From JAABTL01 sp964465355 (lineage in GTDB: Bacteria; Deinococcota; Deinococci; Deinococcales; Trueperaceae): 64,000 nt of DNA. The stretch is from NCBI GenBank assembly GCA_964465355.1, contig CAYXJZ010000002.1, positions 22,672-86,671 on the forward strand, in the 5' to 3' direction. This document shows positions 33,048 to 43,125 of this stretch, one piece after another. The notes below the pieces were generated by a model, which saw only the letters and a program-made list of their open reading frames with translations, did not search any database and was not told the origin of the DNA. The position numbers were made by a program, and so were the translations under genes. How positions within the stretch are numbered: position 1 is the first letter of the stretch; each line of letters starts with the position of its first letter.

Positions 33048-34019
33048 TCAGCCGCGCGCCACGATCAGGTAGACCAGGTACGCGAGGTAGGCCGTCACGA
33101 ACAGCACCCCCTCCGTCCGCGAGATCCGGTGCCCCGTCAGGAACACCGGCACACAGGCCAGGGCGACGAGCGCCATCAGCGGCAGATCGAAGGCGACGAG
33201 TTCGGGCGTGACATCGAGACCCGCCGGCACCACCACCATGGTGGCGCCGAGGATGAAGGTGATGTTGTAGACGCTGGAGCCGATGAGGTTGCCGACCGCG
33301 ATGTCGCGCTGCCCACGGATGGTGGAGACGATGGTGGTCACCAGTTCGGGGGCGGAGGTGCCGATGGCCACCACGGTCAGCCCGATGAGCGCGTCGGAGA
33401 CGTCCAGCGCCCTTGCCGCCGCGACCGCGCCGTCCACCAGCCAGTCCGCGCCAAGGATGATGACGCCGATGCCGCCGAGCAGGGACGCCACATCGATCGC
33501 CACCGCCGCAGGCGAGCGCGCCAGGGTCTTGGTGGTGTACTCGCGGGCGTAGTCGGCGACCACTTGGGCACTCTGGCGCCGGCTCAGGTAGACGATGACC
33601 GCCGTGTAGGCCAGCGTGAGCAGCAGCAGGACCACACCCTCGGCACGCGAGAGCATGCCGTCGCGCGCCATCCACCACAGGATCACCGCTGCGGAGGCCA
33701 TCATCGGCAGGTCGATGCGCAAGGTCTGCCTCTGCAGCAGCAGCGGCCGGATGGCCGCGCTCAACCCTAGGATCAGCAGCAGGTTCACGATGTTGGTGCC
33801 GGCGATGTTGCCCACCGCCAAGGGACCAGAGCCCTGCAGGCCGGCGTCGATGCCGACCGCCAGCTCCGGGATGCTGGTGCCGATGGAGATGACGGTCAAG
33901 CCCACCACGATGGGTGAGATGCCGAGCCGGGCGGCGATGCGGGTGCCGCCACGCACCATGAACTCGGCACCGATCACCAAGGTGACCAGACCCACCAGCA
34001 CCAGGAGGAGTGGGCTCAC
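33048..34019 (-). CDS. CaCA-family Na+/Ca2+ exchanger-like antiporter
   Basis: This is a 323-residue membrane protein with two inverted repeats, each carrying the exchanger signature: VGLTVISIGTSIPELAVGIDAGLQG...GNIAGTNIVNLL and IGLTVVAIGTSAPELVTTIVST...GNLIGSSVYNITF. These G-T-S-x-P-E and G-N-x-x-G-[ST] motifs are the ion-binding alpha repeats. About 10 hydrophobic helices are expected. The start is GTG 34019, and TAGAGT (34026-34031, minus) ends 6 nt before it, so the mRNA should be leaderless. The ion is calcium by family; this was not tested. Confidence 0.88.
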   Translation of the reverse strand: MSPLLLVLVGLVTLVIGAEFMVRGGTRIAARLGISPIVVGLTVISIGTSIPELAVGIDAGLQGSGPLAVGNIAGTNIVNLLLILGLSAAIRPLLLQRQTLRIDLPMMASAAVILWWMARDGMLSRAEGVVLLLLTLAYTAVIVYLSRRQSAQVVADYAREYTTKTLARSPAAVAIDVASLLGGIGVIILGADWLVDGAVAAARALDVSDALIGLTVVAIGTSAPELVTTIVSTIRGQRDIAVGNLIGSSVYNITFILGATMVVVPAGLDVTPELVAFDLPLMALVALACVPVFLTGHRISRTEGVLFVTAYLAYLVYLIVARG

Positions 34020-34042
34020 CCGGCGACTCTATCGCCCACGGT

Positions 34043-34142
34043 NNNNNNNNNNNNNNNNNNNNNNNNNNNNNNNNNNNNNNNNNNNNNNNNNNNNNNNNNN
34101 NNNNNNNNNNNNNNNNNNNNNNNNNNNNNNNNNNNNNNNNNN
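34043..34142. other. Assembly gap of 100 N
   Basis: Exactly 100 undetermined bases join two contigs. The true distance is unknown, and the flanking genes may not be adjacent in the genome. Confidence 0.99.
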
Positions 34143-35234
34143 GTGGTGGTCTCCTCCACCGGCGCCTTGGCCGACCAGGGCCGCCTGCAGGCCTTCGCTG
34201 CCGAACGCGTGGCCGCTGCCTGGCGGTCAGGCGGCGTCTTCGGCTTGCCATTCGAGGTGGAACTGCGCGACGACGCCAGCGACCCGGCACGGGCAGAGGC
34301 CCTGGCCATCCAACTGGCCGCCGATGGCGTGGCCGCCGTGGTGTGCTGCACCTCCGCGGCGGCGACCGAGCGGGTGTCGGCCGCCTTGGAGGCATTGGGC
34401 GTGCCCCTGATGGCCCTGACGGAGGCCGGCGGGGTGGCAGGCCGGTACTGGAGCTTCGCGCTGCTGCCCGACGAGCGCGCCAAGCTCACCGCCGTCGCGG
34501 TGGACGCAGCCGGGCAGTCCAAGGTCAGCCTTGCCCTCATGACCCTGAACACCGCCTACGGGCAGGGAGTTGTCACCGCCTTCGGGCAATCGCTGGCCGA
34601 CACCAGCCTGCGATCTGCCGAGGTGGTGACCTACCCGCCAGATGCCCAGGTGTTGACCCCCGAGGCGCTGTGGGTGGCGACCCGCCAGCCTGGCGGGGTG
34701 GTGGCTTGGGGTCTGCCCAACGACCTGCGCCTGGCGGTGGACGGCCTGCGCCGCCGTGGCTACACCGGCCTCCTCTACGCTCGCGCCGAGGCCATGCCGG
34801 AGGCCATCAGGCGACGCCTGCACCCCAGCCTCGACGGGGCGGTCGGCACGGTGCAGGACCCTTGGTTGGGGGTACGGGTAGCGGTGGCACCAGCCAGCCT
34901 GGCAGCGCGCCTGCCGCCTGAGCATCCGCACGCCGCCGCCGTCACCGCCTTCCTCGGCCGGGTGGTGGCCGGCGACCCGCGGGCCCAGGCGCCGTCGGAG
35001 CTGGAGACCTTGGCGCGCATCGACGACGCCCTCGTGCTGCTGCACGCAGCCTTCGAGCAGGTGGCGGCCTGGGGCGTCGGTCAGGAACTGAGTTCGCTAC
35101 GTCTGGCCACCCGCGACGCCTTGGTCGGTGCGCCGCCCATGGCCCTTGCCGCAGGTTCATACGACGCCCTGGAAGGCCAGGACCGGATGGTGCGTTGGCA
35201 GGGGCTTGTGGTGGCCGAGGTGGGTCACGACTGA
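34143..35234 (+). CDS. Branched-chain amino acid-type ABC solute-binding protein, 5' truncated
   Basis: The frame is open from the first base after the gap (VVVSSTGALADQGRLQAFAA) to TGA at 35232-35234, 363 residues. The opening matches the first strand and helix of periplasmic binding proteins of the LivJ type, and DDASDPARAEALAIQLAADGVAAVV and LNTAYGQGVVTAFGQSL fit the two-lobed fold. The signal peptide and true start are missing in the gap. Some members of this fold are sensors rather than transport proteins. No permease or ATPase gene is near on this side. Confidence 0.72.
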   Translation: MVVSSTGALADQGRLQAFAAERVAAAWRSGGVFGLPFEVELRDDASDPARAEALAIQLAADGVAAVVCCTSAAATERVSAALEALGVPLMALTEAGGVAGRYWSFALLPDERAKLTAVAVDAAGQSKVSLALMTLNTAYGQGVVTAFGQSLADTSLRSAEVVTYPPDAQVLTPEALWVATRQPGGVVAWGLPNDLRLAVDGLRRRGYTGLLYARAEAMPEAIRRRLHPSLDGAVGTVQDPWLGVRVAVAPASLAARLPPEHPHAAAVTAFLGRVVAGDPRAQAPSELETLARIDDALVLLHAAFEQVAAWGVGQELSSLRLATRDALVGAPPMALAAGSYDALEGQDRMVRWQGLVVAEVGHD

Positions 35235-35370
35235 AGATGGCTCAGGGTTGAAGGTGGCCGGCCTTCGTCACAGCAACCCTGAACGGGACCTGAGCCCGCT
35301 CCTGCACGCATCAGCACCCTGGGGTGCCCCTGCATCCGGGCAGGCAGGAAAGCCACGGTACACTGACCGG

Positions 35371-36495
35371 ATGATGCCCCCACTCAGGCCCCTCCTCGAC
35401 GAGTTCGAGATGCTGGAACGGCAGCTCGCCGACCCGGAGGTGCTGGCCGACCCCGAGCGCGCAAGGGACAAGGGGCGGCGCTACGCCGAGCTGAGGCCGG
35501 CGGTGGCGCTGGCCAGGGCGGCCCTGCGTGCCACCGAGCGCGCCGAGCAGGCCAAGGGCCTGCTGAGCGACCCGGAGATGGCCGAGGTGGCGCGCGAGGA
35601 GCTGGACGAGGCCGAGGCCGAGCTGGAACGGCTGGCACCGGAGCTGCGCCGCGCCCTGCTGCCTCGCGACCCGGATGACGACAAGGACGTGATCCTGGAG
35701 GTGCGTGCGGCGGCAGGCGGTGACGAGGCCTCGCTCTTCGCCGCCGAGCTGCTCTCCGCCTACTTGCGCTACGCCGCCGCGAACGGCCTCAAGACCGAGC
35801 TGCTCGACAGCCACCCCACCGAGGTCGGCGGCCTGTCGAAAGCGGCGATGGAGGTCAGGGGTCGCGGCGCATACGCCCTGCTCAAGTACGAGTCAGGCGT
35901 CCACCGGGTGCAGCGGGTGCCCACCACCGAGGCCCAAGGACGCATCCACACCAGCACCGTCACCGTGGCCGTGCTGCCGGAGGCCGAGGACCAGGAGCTG
36001 CACATCGACCCGGCCGACCTGCGCATCGACGTCTACCGCTCCTCAGGGCCGGGTGGCCAGTCGGTCAACACCACCGACTCTGCGGTGCGGGTGACCTACC
36101 GTGCCGGCACGCCGGATGAGCTGGTGGTGACCTGCCAGGACGGCAAGTCACAGATCAAGAACAAGGAGAAGGCGCTCACCGTCCTGCGTGCCCGCCTGCT
36201 CGAGCGCGAGAGGCTGCGGGCCCAGAGCGAGGCGAGGGAAGCGCGCTTGGTGCAGATCGGTGCGGGCGACCGCAGCGAGAAGATCCGTACCTACAACGTG
36301 CCCCAGTCGCGGGTGACCGACCACCGCATCGGTTTCAGCACCCACGACCTCAGCGGCGTACTGGCCGGGGATCTCTCCGCCCTGCACGAGGCCTTGCGAG
36401 CAGAGGACGAGTCGAGACGCAGCAGCGAGGCTGCCCTGCAGGGCGCCTGGGCCTCCACTCAGCTCGAACGGGGGGAGCCCCGTGGCACGGCGTGA
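35371..36495 (+). CDS. prfA: Peptide chain release factor 1
   Basis: This 374-residue factor terminates translation at UAA and UAG. The peptidyl-tRNA hydrolysis motif GGQ is in YRSSGPGGQSVNTTDSAVR, and the RF1-type region HRVQRVPTTEAQGRIHTSTVTVAV and YNVPQSRVTDHRI separates it from RF2. A TACACT -10 ends 6 nt before ATG 35371, with no Shine-Dalgarno sequence, indicating a leaderless message; ATG 35374 is the alternative. The next Nudix gene overlaps its end by 14 nt. The usual partner prmC is not adjacent. Confidence 0.95.
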   Translation: MMPPLRPLLDEFEMLERQLADPEVLADPERARDKGRRYAELRPAVALARAALRATERAEQAKGLLSDPEMAEVAREELDEAEAELERLAPELRRALLPRDPDDDKDVILEVRAAAGGDEASLFAAELLSAYLRYAAANGLKTELLDSHPTEVGGLSKAAMEVRGRGAYALLKYESGVHRVQRVPTTEAQGRIHTSTVTVAVLPEAEDQELHIDPADLRIDVYRSSGPGGQSVNTTDSAVRVTYRAGTPDELVVTCQDGKSQIKNKEKALTVLRARLLERERLRAQSEAREARLVQIGAGDRSEKIRTYNVPQSRVTDHRIGFSTHDLSGVLAGDLSALHEALRAEDESRRSSEAALQGAWASTQLERGEPRGTA

Positions 36496-36958
36496 GTTCG
36501 TGGTGGCCGCCGCCATCCTGCTCGACCCACAGGACCGGGTGCTGCTGGTGGGCAACGACTGGCAGGGCATGGGCCAGGTGCGTTGGACGCTGCCAGGTGG
36601 CATGGTCGAGCGTGGCGAATCCACCCTCGACGCGCTGAGCCGCGAGGTGCACGAGGAGACGGGCCTGTCCATCACCGAGGTGCATGAGCTGGCCTACGCC
36701 GTGCACGTCGAGGACCAACGGCGCAACGACCGGGCTGTGAGCTTCGCCTTCCGCGCCAGCTACGACGGGCTGCTCAACCCGCGTGACCCAGACGGCTTCA
36801 TCGTCGAGGCCCGCTTCGTGCCCGTGCACGAGGTCTCCACCATCGTGCCCATGCCGCCGCTGCGCGATCCACTGGTCAACTTCCTGCGCGACCGCCGTGC
36901 CGGCCGCTTCTACAACTTCTCCGGCTGGGACGGTCGGGGACCTAGGCGCGTCGGCTAG
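36482..36958 (+). CDS. Nudix hydrolase
   Basis: This is a 158-residue Nudix protein with the box GGMVERGESTLDALSREVHEETGL and the strand pattern FVVAAAILLDPQDRVLLV. It starts at GTG 36482 inside prfA, so translation is coupled to RF1. The substrate cannot be told from sequence; MutT-like nucleotide sanitising is a common role. A weak hairpin (36958-36974) follows before the convergent neighbour. Confidence 0.8.
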   Translation: MARREFVVAAAILLDPQDRVLLVGNDWQGMGQVRWTLPGGMVERGESTLDALSREVHEETGLSITEVHELAYAVHVEDQRRNDRAVSFAFRASYDGLLNPRDPDGFIVEARFVPVHEVSTIVPMPPLRDPLVNFLRDRRAGRFYNFSGWDGRGPRRVG

Positions 36959-37006
36959 CGGCCGCCAAGGCCGCATCTCCGCTGGACTCAGACCGCCTCA
37001 CAGAGA

Positions 37007-37867
37007 TCAGTCCGCGTCGAGATCGATGCTGTGGTGGTCGAGGTTGGCCAGACCGCGTTTCCAGTAGCCGTCCACGTCGACCCGCTCCTTGGGCAGGCCC
37101 AGCTCGCGGCGGAAGTAGTCGCGGATCGGCTTCATCGCCCCTGCCTCGCCGGCGGCGAAGACGAACCAGCCATCCCCTTCAGGCAGAGCCACGGCCCGGA
37201 CGGCGCGCTCTAGGGCGCCGTCCGGCTCCGCGTCGCGGAACACCCAGGTCACGGTGATGCCGTCGCGCTCCTCCAGCCGCTGCTGCTCGGCGGCGTTCGC
37301 CACCTCGATGATCACCGTGGCGCCGGCAGTGGCGGGCAGTTCCTCGACGAAGCGGCTGAGCGCCGGCAGCGCCGCCTCGTCGCCAGCCAACAGGTACCAG
37401 GCGTAGTCCTCCGGGAAGACGATGTTGCCGCGCGGACCGAGGACGCCGAGCCGGTCGCCGACACTGGCCTTGCTCGCCCACTGCGAGCTGATGCCGTGCT
37501 CGTGCAGGACGAAGTCGATGACCAGCTCCCTGCTGTCGGGCAGCCAGCGCCGCACCGTGTAGTCGCGGAAGATCGGCTTGGGGCCGTGTTCCGGGGCCCG
37601 CAGTCCCTGCCCGGGCAGGGGCAGCACCAGCTCGCCGCTGTCCGGCTGCGGGAAGAACAGCTTGACGTGGTCGGTCGGGGCGAAGGGCACGTAGGGGAAA
37701 CCGTCCGCCAGGTCGTCGCCGGAGAGGTAGACGCGCCTGTAGCGGGGGGTGATCTCTTCGGTCCGGCTGACCGAGAGGACGCGCCGGCCGATCTCTTCGA
37801 GGAAGTTGATCTGGGTCTGGCCGGTGCAGTTCGGGCCTGACCAGGTGGGCATCTTGCGATCACTCAT
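37007..37867 (-). CDS. Siderophore-interacting FAD/NADPH reductase (ViuB/SIP family)
   Basis: This 286-residue flavoprotein probably reduces ferric siderophores in the cytoplasm to release iron. The FAD-binding domain holds FRDYTVRRW, which matches the R-x-Y-[ST] flavin motif. The C-terminal SIP domain has WYLLAGDEAALPALSRFVEEL and WFVFAAGEAGAMKPIRDYFRRELG. On the minus strand TAAGAT (37952-37957) is a likely -10 about 85 nt upstream, within an AT-richer patch that could bind an iron regulator. No siderophore genes are near. Confidence 0.88.
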   Translation of the reverse strand: MSDRKMPTWSGPNCTGQTQINFLEEIGRRVLSVSRTEEITPRYRRVYLSGDDLADGFPYVPFAPTDHVKLFFPQPDSGELVLPLPGQGLRAPEHGPKPIFRDYTVRRWLPDSRELVIDFVLHEHGISSQWASKASVGDRLGVLGPRGNIVFPEDYAWYLLAGDEAALPALSRFVEELPATAGATVIIEVANAAEQQRLEERDGITVTWVFRDAEPDGALERAVRAVALPEGDGWFVFAAGEAGAMKPIRDYFRRELGLPKERVDVDGYWKRGLANLDHHSIDLDAD

Positions 37868-37951
37868 GACGGGGTTCCCTTCGCGAGGGACGCGCGCCGG
37901 AAGGCGGCGCGACCCGGCGCCGGCTGCATGACCGCAGCCTAATCCCGAGTG

Positions 37952-37957
37952 ATCTTA
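37952..37957 (-). promoter_or_regulatory. Probable promoter of the siderophore reductase gene
   Basis: On the minus strand GATAAGAT contains TAAGAT at 37952-37957. The surrounding TTATCGTGATTC has loose Fur-box character, but the match is too weak to claim an operator. Confidence 0.35.
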
Positions 37958-38001
37958 TCGTGATTCAGGCCTGTGCGGTCATGCAAACGAAGGGGGTCCG
38001 C

Positions 38002-39261
<1,260 letters not shown>

Positions 39262-39314
39262 GGATACGAACCTCCGTTGGGCGGAAGCCTACCACGCGCC
39301 TGGTAGCATCCGGC

Positions 39315-40574
39315 ATGCTGCGCCGTGGCGGAACCGACGTGTCTGACGCGATCGCGGTGCTTCGCGCCGACCTCACCGCGCTGCCACCGGTCACGCTCGG
39401 CCTGCCGCAGGCGCTGGGCCGCGTGCTGGCGGAGGAGGTGGTGGCCGGCTTCGATCACCCCAACGCCGACCTCTCGGCCTTCGATGGACTGGCCTGCCGC
39501 GTGGCCGACAGCCTGGAGGCGTCGGCGGAACGGCCCGCGCGGCTGCGGCTGCGCGGCGAGGTGGGCGCAGGGGACCCGCCCCACCCGGGCCTGGCCAAGG
39601 ACGAGGCCTGCCTGATCTACACGGGTGGGGTCCTGCCGCCTGGGGCCGACGGTGTGGTGCCACTGGAGGCCATGCGCCGCGGGGGCGACGAGCTCTGGCT
39701 GCTGCAGCCGGCTTCCACCGCCATGGTGCGCAAGCGGGCATCGTCGTGGGCGGCCGGCCAGACGCTACTGCATGGCGGCGAGCGCATGGACGCGGTGAAG
39801 CTGGCCATGGCGGCGACGGCCGGTCGCGACCGGCTGCGGCTCAGGCCTGCGCCCAAGGTGGTGGTCGTCACCACCGGCAGTGAGCTGCACGCCTTGGGCA
39901 GCCATGACCTGCCACCCGGCCACCACATCGGGTCCAACGGCCTGGCCATCTCGCTGGCGGCCAGCCAGGCCGGCGCCGAGGTCCTGCGGGTGGAGCGGCT
40001 GGACGACGACCCGGCGGCCTTGCGGCGCTGCCTCGACGCGGCCGCCAAGGACGCCGACCTCATCCTCTGCAGCGGTGGAAGCGCGCACAGCGAGCGCGAC
40101 CACCTGCGGCGACTGATGGCCGCCGAAGGCGAACTGCAGATCACACGCCTGGCCATGCGACCAGGCGGCCCCAGCCTCTACGGACGGTGGCGTGGCACCC
40201 CGCTGTTGGGCCTTCCCGGCCGGCCCCTCGGCGCCATGGTCGCCTTCGTCCTGTTGGCGCAACCGGCGATCACGGCCTTGGAAGGTGGCCCGGAGGCGGC
40301 TCCCTACCTCGTCAGGCGGGTGGCCGTCAGCCACTCGCCGCTACGCGCCACCCCCCACCTGCCCAGCTTGGTGCCGGTGGCGCTGCGGCGGCGAGGCGAG
40401 CGGCTCGAGGCCCACGATCCCCAGGAGGGCATCGGGGCAGACGGTGACCCAGAGCAGTGGCCTGCAGCGGCCGATGGGCTGGCGCTGCTGGCTGCAGGCC
40501 GCGGCCTGCAGCCGGGCGAGCCGGTCGAGGTCATCCCCCTGCGGCCCGGCCAGAACACGGCAGGCGTGACCTAG
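39315..40574 (+). CDS. moeA: MoeA-like molybdopterin molybdenumtransferase
   Basis: This 419-residue protein is homologous to MoeA, which inserts molybdate into molybdopterin. N-terminal domains LSAFDGLACRVAD, GVLPPGADGVVPLE and VVVVTTGSEL are recognisable. The catalytic-domain motif SGGSAHSERD replaces the usual SGGVSVGDYD, PGGPSLYGRW replaces the PGKP motif, and GLPGRPLGAMVAF matches. The altered catalytic loop makes it a divergent member whose activity is less certain. The -10 TAGCAT, preceded by TGG, ends 5 nt before ATG 39315, so the mRNA is probably leaderless. No other Mo-cofactor genes are near. Confidence 0.75.
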   Translation: MLRRGGTDVSDAIAVLRADLTALPPVTLGLPQALGRVLAEEVVAGFDHPNADLSAFDGLACRVADSLEASAERPARLRLRGEVGAGDPPHPGLAKDEACLIYTGGVLPPGADGVVPLEAMRRGGDELWLLQPASTAMVRKRASSWAAGQTLLHGGERMDAVKLAMAATAGRDRLRLRPAPKVVVVTTGSELHALGSHDLPPGHHIGSNGLAISLAASQAGAEVLRVERLDDDPAALRRCLDAAAKDADLILCSGGSAHSERDHLRRLMAAEGELQITRLAMRPGGPSLYGRWRGTPLLGLPGRPLGAMVAFVLLAQPAITALEGGPEAAPYLVRRVAVSHSPLRATPHLPSLVPVALRRRGERLEAHDPQEGIGADGDPEQWPAAADGLALLAAGRGLQPGEPVEVIPLRPGQNTAGVT

Positions 40575-40596
40575 CGGTCCTCGCCAGCTGTCCTCG

Positions 40597-41556
40597 CTAG
40601 CGGTCGTCGGCTGGGAACTCGTCCTCCGGCCGCGTCTCGCCCTCCCGCAGCCCTTCCTGGAAAGGCTCGACGTGCAAGGTGGTGGTCAACTCGCTGAGCC
40701 GGGTGTGGATGTGGTCTTCGACCTCCCCCATCACCCTGTGGGCCTCGCGCACGCTGAGCTCGGGATCGACGAAGACGTCCACCTCGGCGAAGCGGGCTCG
40801 GCCGGAGCGGCGGCTGCGCAGGCGGTGGAAGCCCTTGACCTCGGCATGCGAGCGCAGGGCGTCGAGGATGACCTGCTCCTCTTCAGCAGGCAGGCGCTCG
40901 TCCATGAGCCGGGAGAGGTTGGCCGTGAGCACGTTGACGCCCTCGCGGATGATGTGCAGGGCCACGGCGATGGCCATCAGCGGGTCCAGCCAGTTCCAGC
41001 CGGTGAAGGTCACCAGCAGCACACCGGCCACCACCCCGAGGGAGGTCCACACGTCCGTGAGCACGTGGCGGCCGTTGGTGTGCAGAGCAGCCGAGGCCAG
41101 CCTGCGACCGCTGACCAGCAGGAAGGCGGCAAGGGCGCCGTTGACCAAGGTGGCCGCCAAGGCCACGCTCACACCAAGCATCGGCTGGTCGATGGGCTGG
41201 GGCGACCACAACCGCTGCCCGGCCGAGACCAGGATGGCCCCGGCCGCCAGCAGGATGAGCACGCCCTCGAAGACGCTGGAGAGGTACTCGGCCTTCTGGT
41301 GGCCGTATGGGTGTTGCAGGTCGGGTCCGCGGGCAGCCAGGCGTATGGCGGTCATCACCGCCACGGCAGCCAGCAGGTTGACCATGGACTCCGCCGCATC
41401 GGACAGCAGTGAGACAGCGCCGGTGAACCACCAGGCCGCCGCCTTCAGCAACAGCACGAGCACGGCGCCGGCCAGGCTGACGAGCGCCGCCCTCATGCGG
41501 GCGGCGTCCCTAGTCAAGCTCGTCCTCGTCCTCGCCTCCCCCGCTGCCAAGGGCAT
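40597..41556 (-). CDS. Cation diffusion facilitator (CDF) metal exporter
   Basis: This is a 319-residue transporter with six expected helices. The metal-binding motif in helix 2, SLLSDAAESMVN, is replaced in helix 5 by HTNGRHVLTDVWTS; both carry the His/Asp ligands of zinc/iron-type CDF proteins. A cytoplasmic C-terminal domain (residues about 220-300) follows. If the start is ATG 41556 the gene overlaps its upstream neighbour by 47 nt; ATG 41496 (20 residues shorter) avoids this. I favour the longer form because AGAGGA precedes it and the extra residues look natural. Confidence 0.85.
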   Translation of the reverse strand: MPLAAGEARTRTSLTRDAARMRAALVSLAGAVLVLLLKAAAWWFTGAVSLLSDAAESMVNLLAAVAVMTAIRLAARGPDLQHPYGHQKAEYLSSVFEGVLILLAAGAILVSAGQRLWSPQPIDQPMLGVSVALAATLVNGALAAFLLVSGRRLASAALHTNGRHVLTDVWTSLGVVAGVLLVTFTGWNWLDPLMAIAVALHIIREGVNVLTANLSRLMDERLPAEEEQVILDALRSHAEVKGFHRLRSRRSGRARFAEVDVFVDPELSVREAHRVMGEVEDHIHTRLSELTTTLHVEPFQEGLREGETRPEDEFPADDR

Positions 41557-41860
41557 CGGGGTCCTCTGCCAGCGCAGCCAGCGCCGCCTCCAGGTCCTCG
41601 CCTTCGTAGTCAGTCACGGTGGCCTCGATGAGTTCGAGAGCCCGGGCCGCACTGTCCTGCGGCACCAGCACGACGGTGGTGCCTGCCGTGCCGATGCCGA
41701 GGTGGGCCAAGGCGTCGCCCAACAGGTCGATGCCCCTGACCATGACGACGAAGCCTTCGTCCTCGAGCAGGGCGGCGACCATCTCGGCCAGTGGCTCGGC
41801 CGGCGCGACGTCCACCACGGTCCACGGATCGCCGTTCAGGGTGATGGTGGTGCCTTTCAT
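41510..41860 (-). CDS. DUF2007-like small protein (putative)
   Basis: This is a 116-residue acidic soluble protein. It reads WTVVDVAPAEPLAEMVAALLEDEGFVVMVRG then TTVVLVPQDSAARALELIEATVTDYEGEDL. This is the layout of DUF2007 proteins, which have a ferredoxin-like fold and are suspected of signalling roles. The tail is strongly acidic (GGGEDEDELD). GAGGAGGG precedes the ATG. The gene overlaps the start of the CDF exporter gene, so the two are cotranscribed. Confidence 0.5.
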   Translation of the reverse strand: MKGTTITLNGDPWTVVDVAPAEPLAEMVAALLEDEGFVVMVRGIDLLGDALAHLGIGTAGTTVVLVPQDSAARALELIEATVTDYEGEDLEAALAALAEDPDALGSGGGEDEDELD

Positions 41861-41927
41861 GGTTCCCTCCTCGGGATGACGTACGTAGGTCGGCCAGCAG
41901 GGACGGCCGAGCCCGGTCGGTGGCCGC

Positions 41928-43076
41928 TCACCACGGCATGCTCCCTCGCAGGAAGCCGGTGATGAGGGCGGCGTAGGCGTCGACGGCGGTGCGCAGCTGA
42001 TCGACGGGCATGGCTTCCTTGGTGGTGTGCGCCAGTTCGGGGTTCCCGGGCCCGAAGCCGATCAACGGCGCCCCACGGCTGGCCAGGTGGGGCGCGTCGG
42101 TGCAGAACCACCATGTGTCCACCTCGGGCGGCGCACCGAGCTGCGGGGCGACGGTGCGCACCGCCCAGTCCACGCTTGGATGGGCGGGATCGAGCAGGTA
42201 GGCGGGGGCCACCCGCATGAAGGGGTACTCGACCGCACCGTTCTCGCTGCGCATGGTGCCGCCCGGCACGCTCACCTTGGCCTCGGGGTCGATGGCCTGC
42301 AGACGCGCGAGCACCTGCTCCGGCTCGTCACCGGCCACCTGGCGGTAGTCGATGGTCAACTCGGCACGGCCGGGGACCACGTTGGAGCCGCCCACCGGGA
42401 AGGAGCTGATCTGGGTGACCGTGGCGCTGGAGGCCCCGAGGCTGGGGTGCTCCGGCAAGGTCAGCTGCTCCATGGCCAGGATGTAGCGGGCGGCACGGTT
42501 GATGGCGTTGCTGCCGAGCTGGGCCTTGGCGGCGTGGGCGATGCGGCCGGGCAGGCTGACGTGCGGTTCGATCCGGCCGCGGTGGCCGATCTTGACCTTC
42601 AGATCGCTCGGCTCACCCAGCACCACCAGGTCGGGGAGGTGCTGTTCGCTGAAGAAGCGCGCGCCAAGGCCACCGACCTCCTCCTGGACCACGCCGCTGA
42701 CGATGAGGGTGCCCTCGAAGCCCTGGTCGGCTGCCACCTTGCCTGCCACCGCCATGGCGGCCAAGGCGCCCTTCATGTCCACCGAGCCGCGACCCCAGAC
42801 CATGCCGTCCACCACTTCACCGCCCAGCGGATCGTGGGGCCATGCTTCCGCGTCGCCGGTTGGCACCGTGTCCAAGTGGCCGTTCAGCACCAGCGTCGGC
42901 CCCTGCCCGCGGCGGATGACGCCGACGGCGTTGCCCGCGCGGTCGAGCGATGCCTCGTCGAAGCCAAGGTCAGCCATGGCCTGGCAGAAGAGCCGGGTGG
43001 CGGGACTCTCATGGCCGCTCGGGCTGGGGGCTCGGATCAAGGCGCTGGTGAGATCGACCACGTCGGAGGCGTTCAT
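41928..43076 (-). CDS. M20-family metallopeptidase (ArgE/DapE type)
   Basis: This is a 382-residue di-zinc hydrolase. The first ligands are in LVLNGHLDTVPTGD, the bridging Asp in WGRGSVDMKGALAAM, the catalytic Glu pair in VVQEEVGGLGAR, and later ligands in LGEPSDL and HTTKEAMP. Family members deacylate or cleave amino acid conjugates, including ArgE, DapE and LysK enzymes; the substrate is not resolved. The minus-strand -10 TACGAT (43083-43088) ends 6 nt before the ATG, so the mRNA is probably leaderless. Confidence 0.85.
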   Translation of the reverse strand: MNASDVVDLTSALIRAPSPSGHESPATRLFCQAMADLGFDEASLDRAGNAVGVIRRGQGPTLVLNGHLDTVPTGDAEAWPHDPLGGEVVDGMVWGRGSVDMKGALAAMAVAGKVAADQGFEGTLIVSGVVQEEVGGLGARFFSEQHLPDLVVLGEPSDLKVKIGHRGRIEPHVSLPGRIAHAAKAQLGSNAINRAARYILAMEQLTLPEHPSLGASSATVTQISSFPVGGSNVVPGRAELTIDYRQVAGDEPEQVLARLQAIDPEAKVSVPGGTMRSENGAVEYPFMRVAPAYLLDPAHPSVDWAVRTVAPQLGAPPEVDTWWFCTDAPHLASRGAPLIGFGPGNPELAHTTKEAMPVDQLRTAVDAYAALITGFLRGSMPW

Positions 43077-43082
43077 GCCTCA

Positions 43083-43119
43083 ATCGTACCCGTGACCGGG
43101 TGAGGGTCCTGCGTATGCT
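43083..43119. promoter_or_regulatory. Divergent leaderless promoters of the M20 and zinc-ribbon genes
   Basis: Only 49 bp separate two divergent start codons. TACGAT (43083-43088, minus) and TATGCT (43114-43119, plus) each end 6 nt before their start codon. GTGACC (43092-43097) is a possible -35 for the plus promoter. Confidence 0.55.
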
Positions 43120-43125
43120 GTCGGC

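Noticed and set aside
37930..37960. Fur box upstream of the siderophore reductase gene
   Set aside because: Only a loose match to the consensus; not enough to claim an operator.
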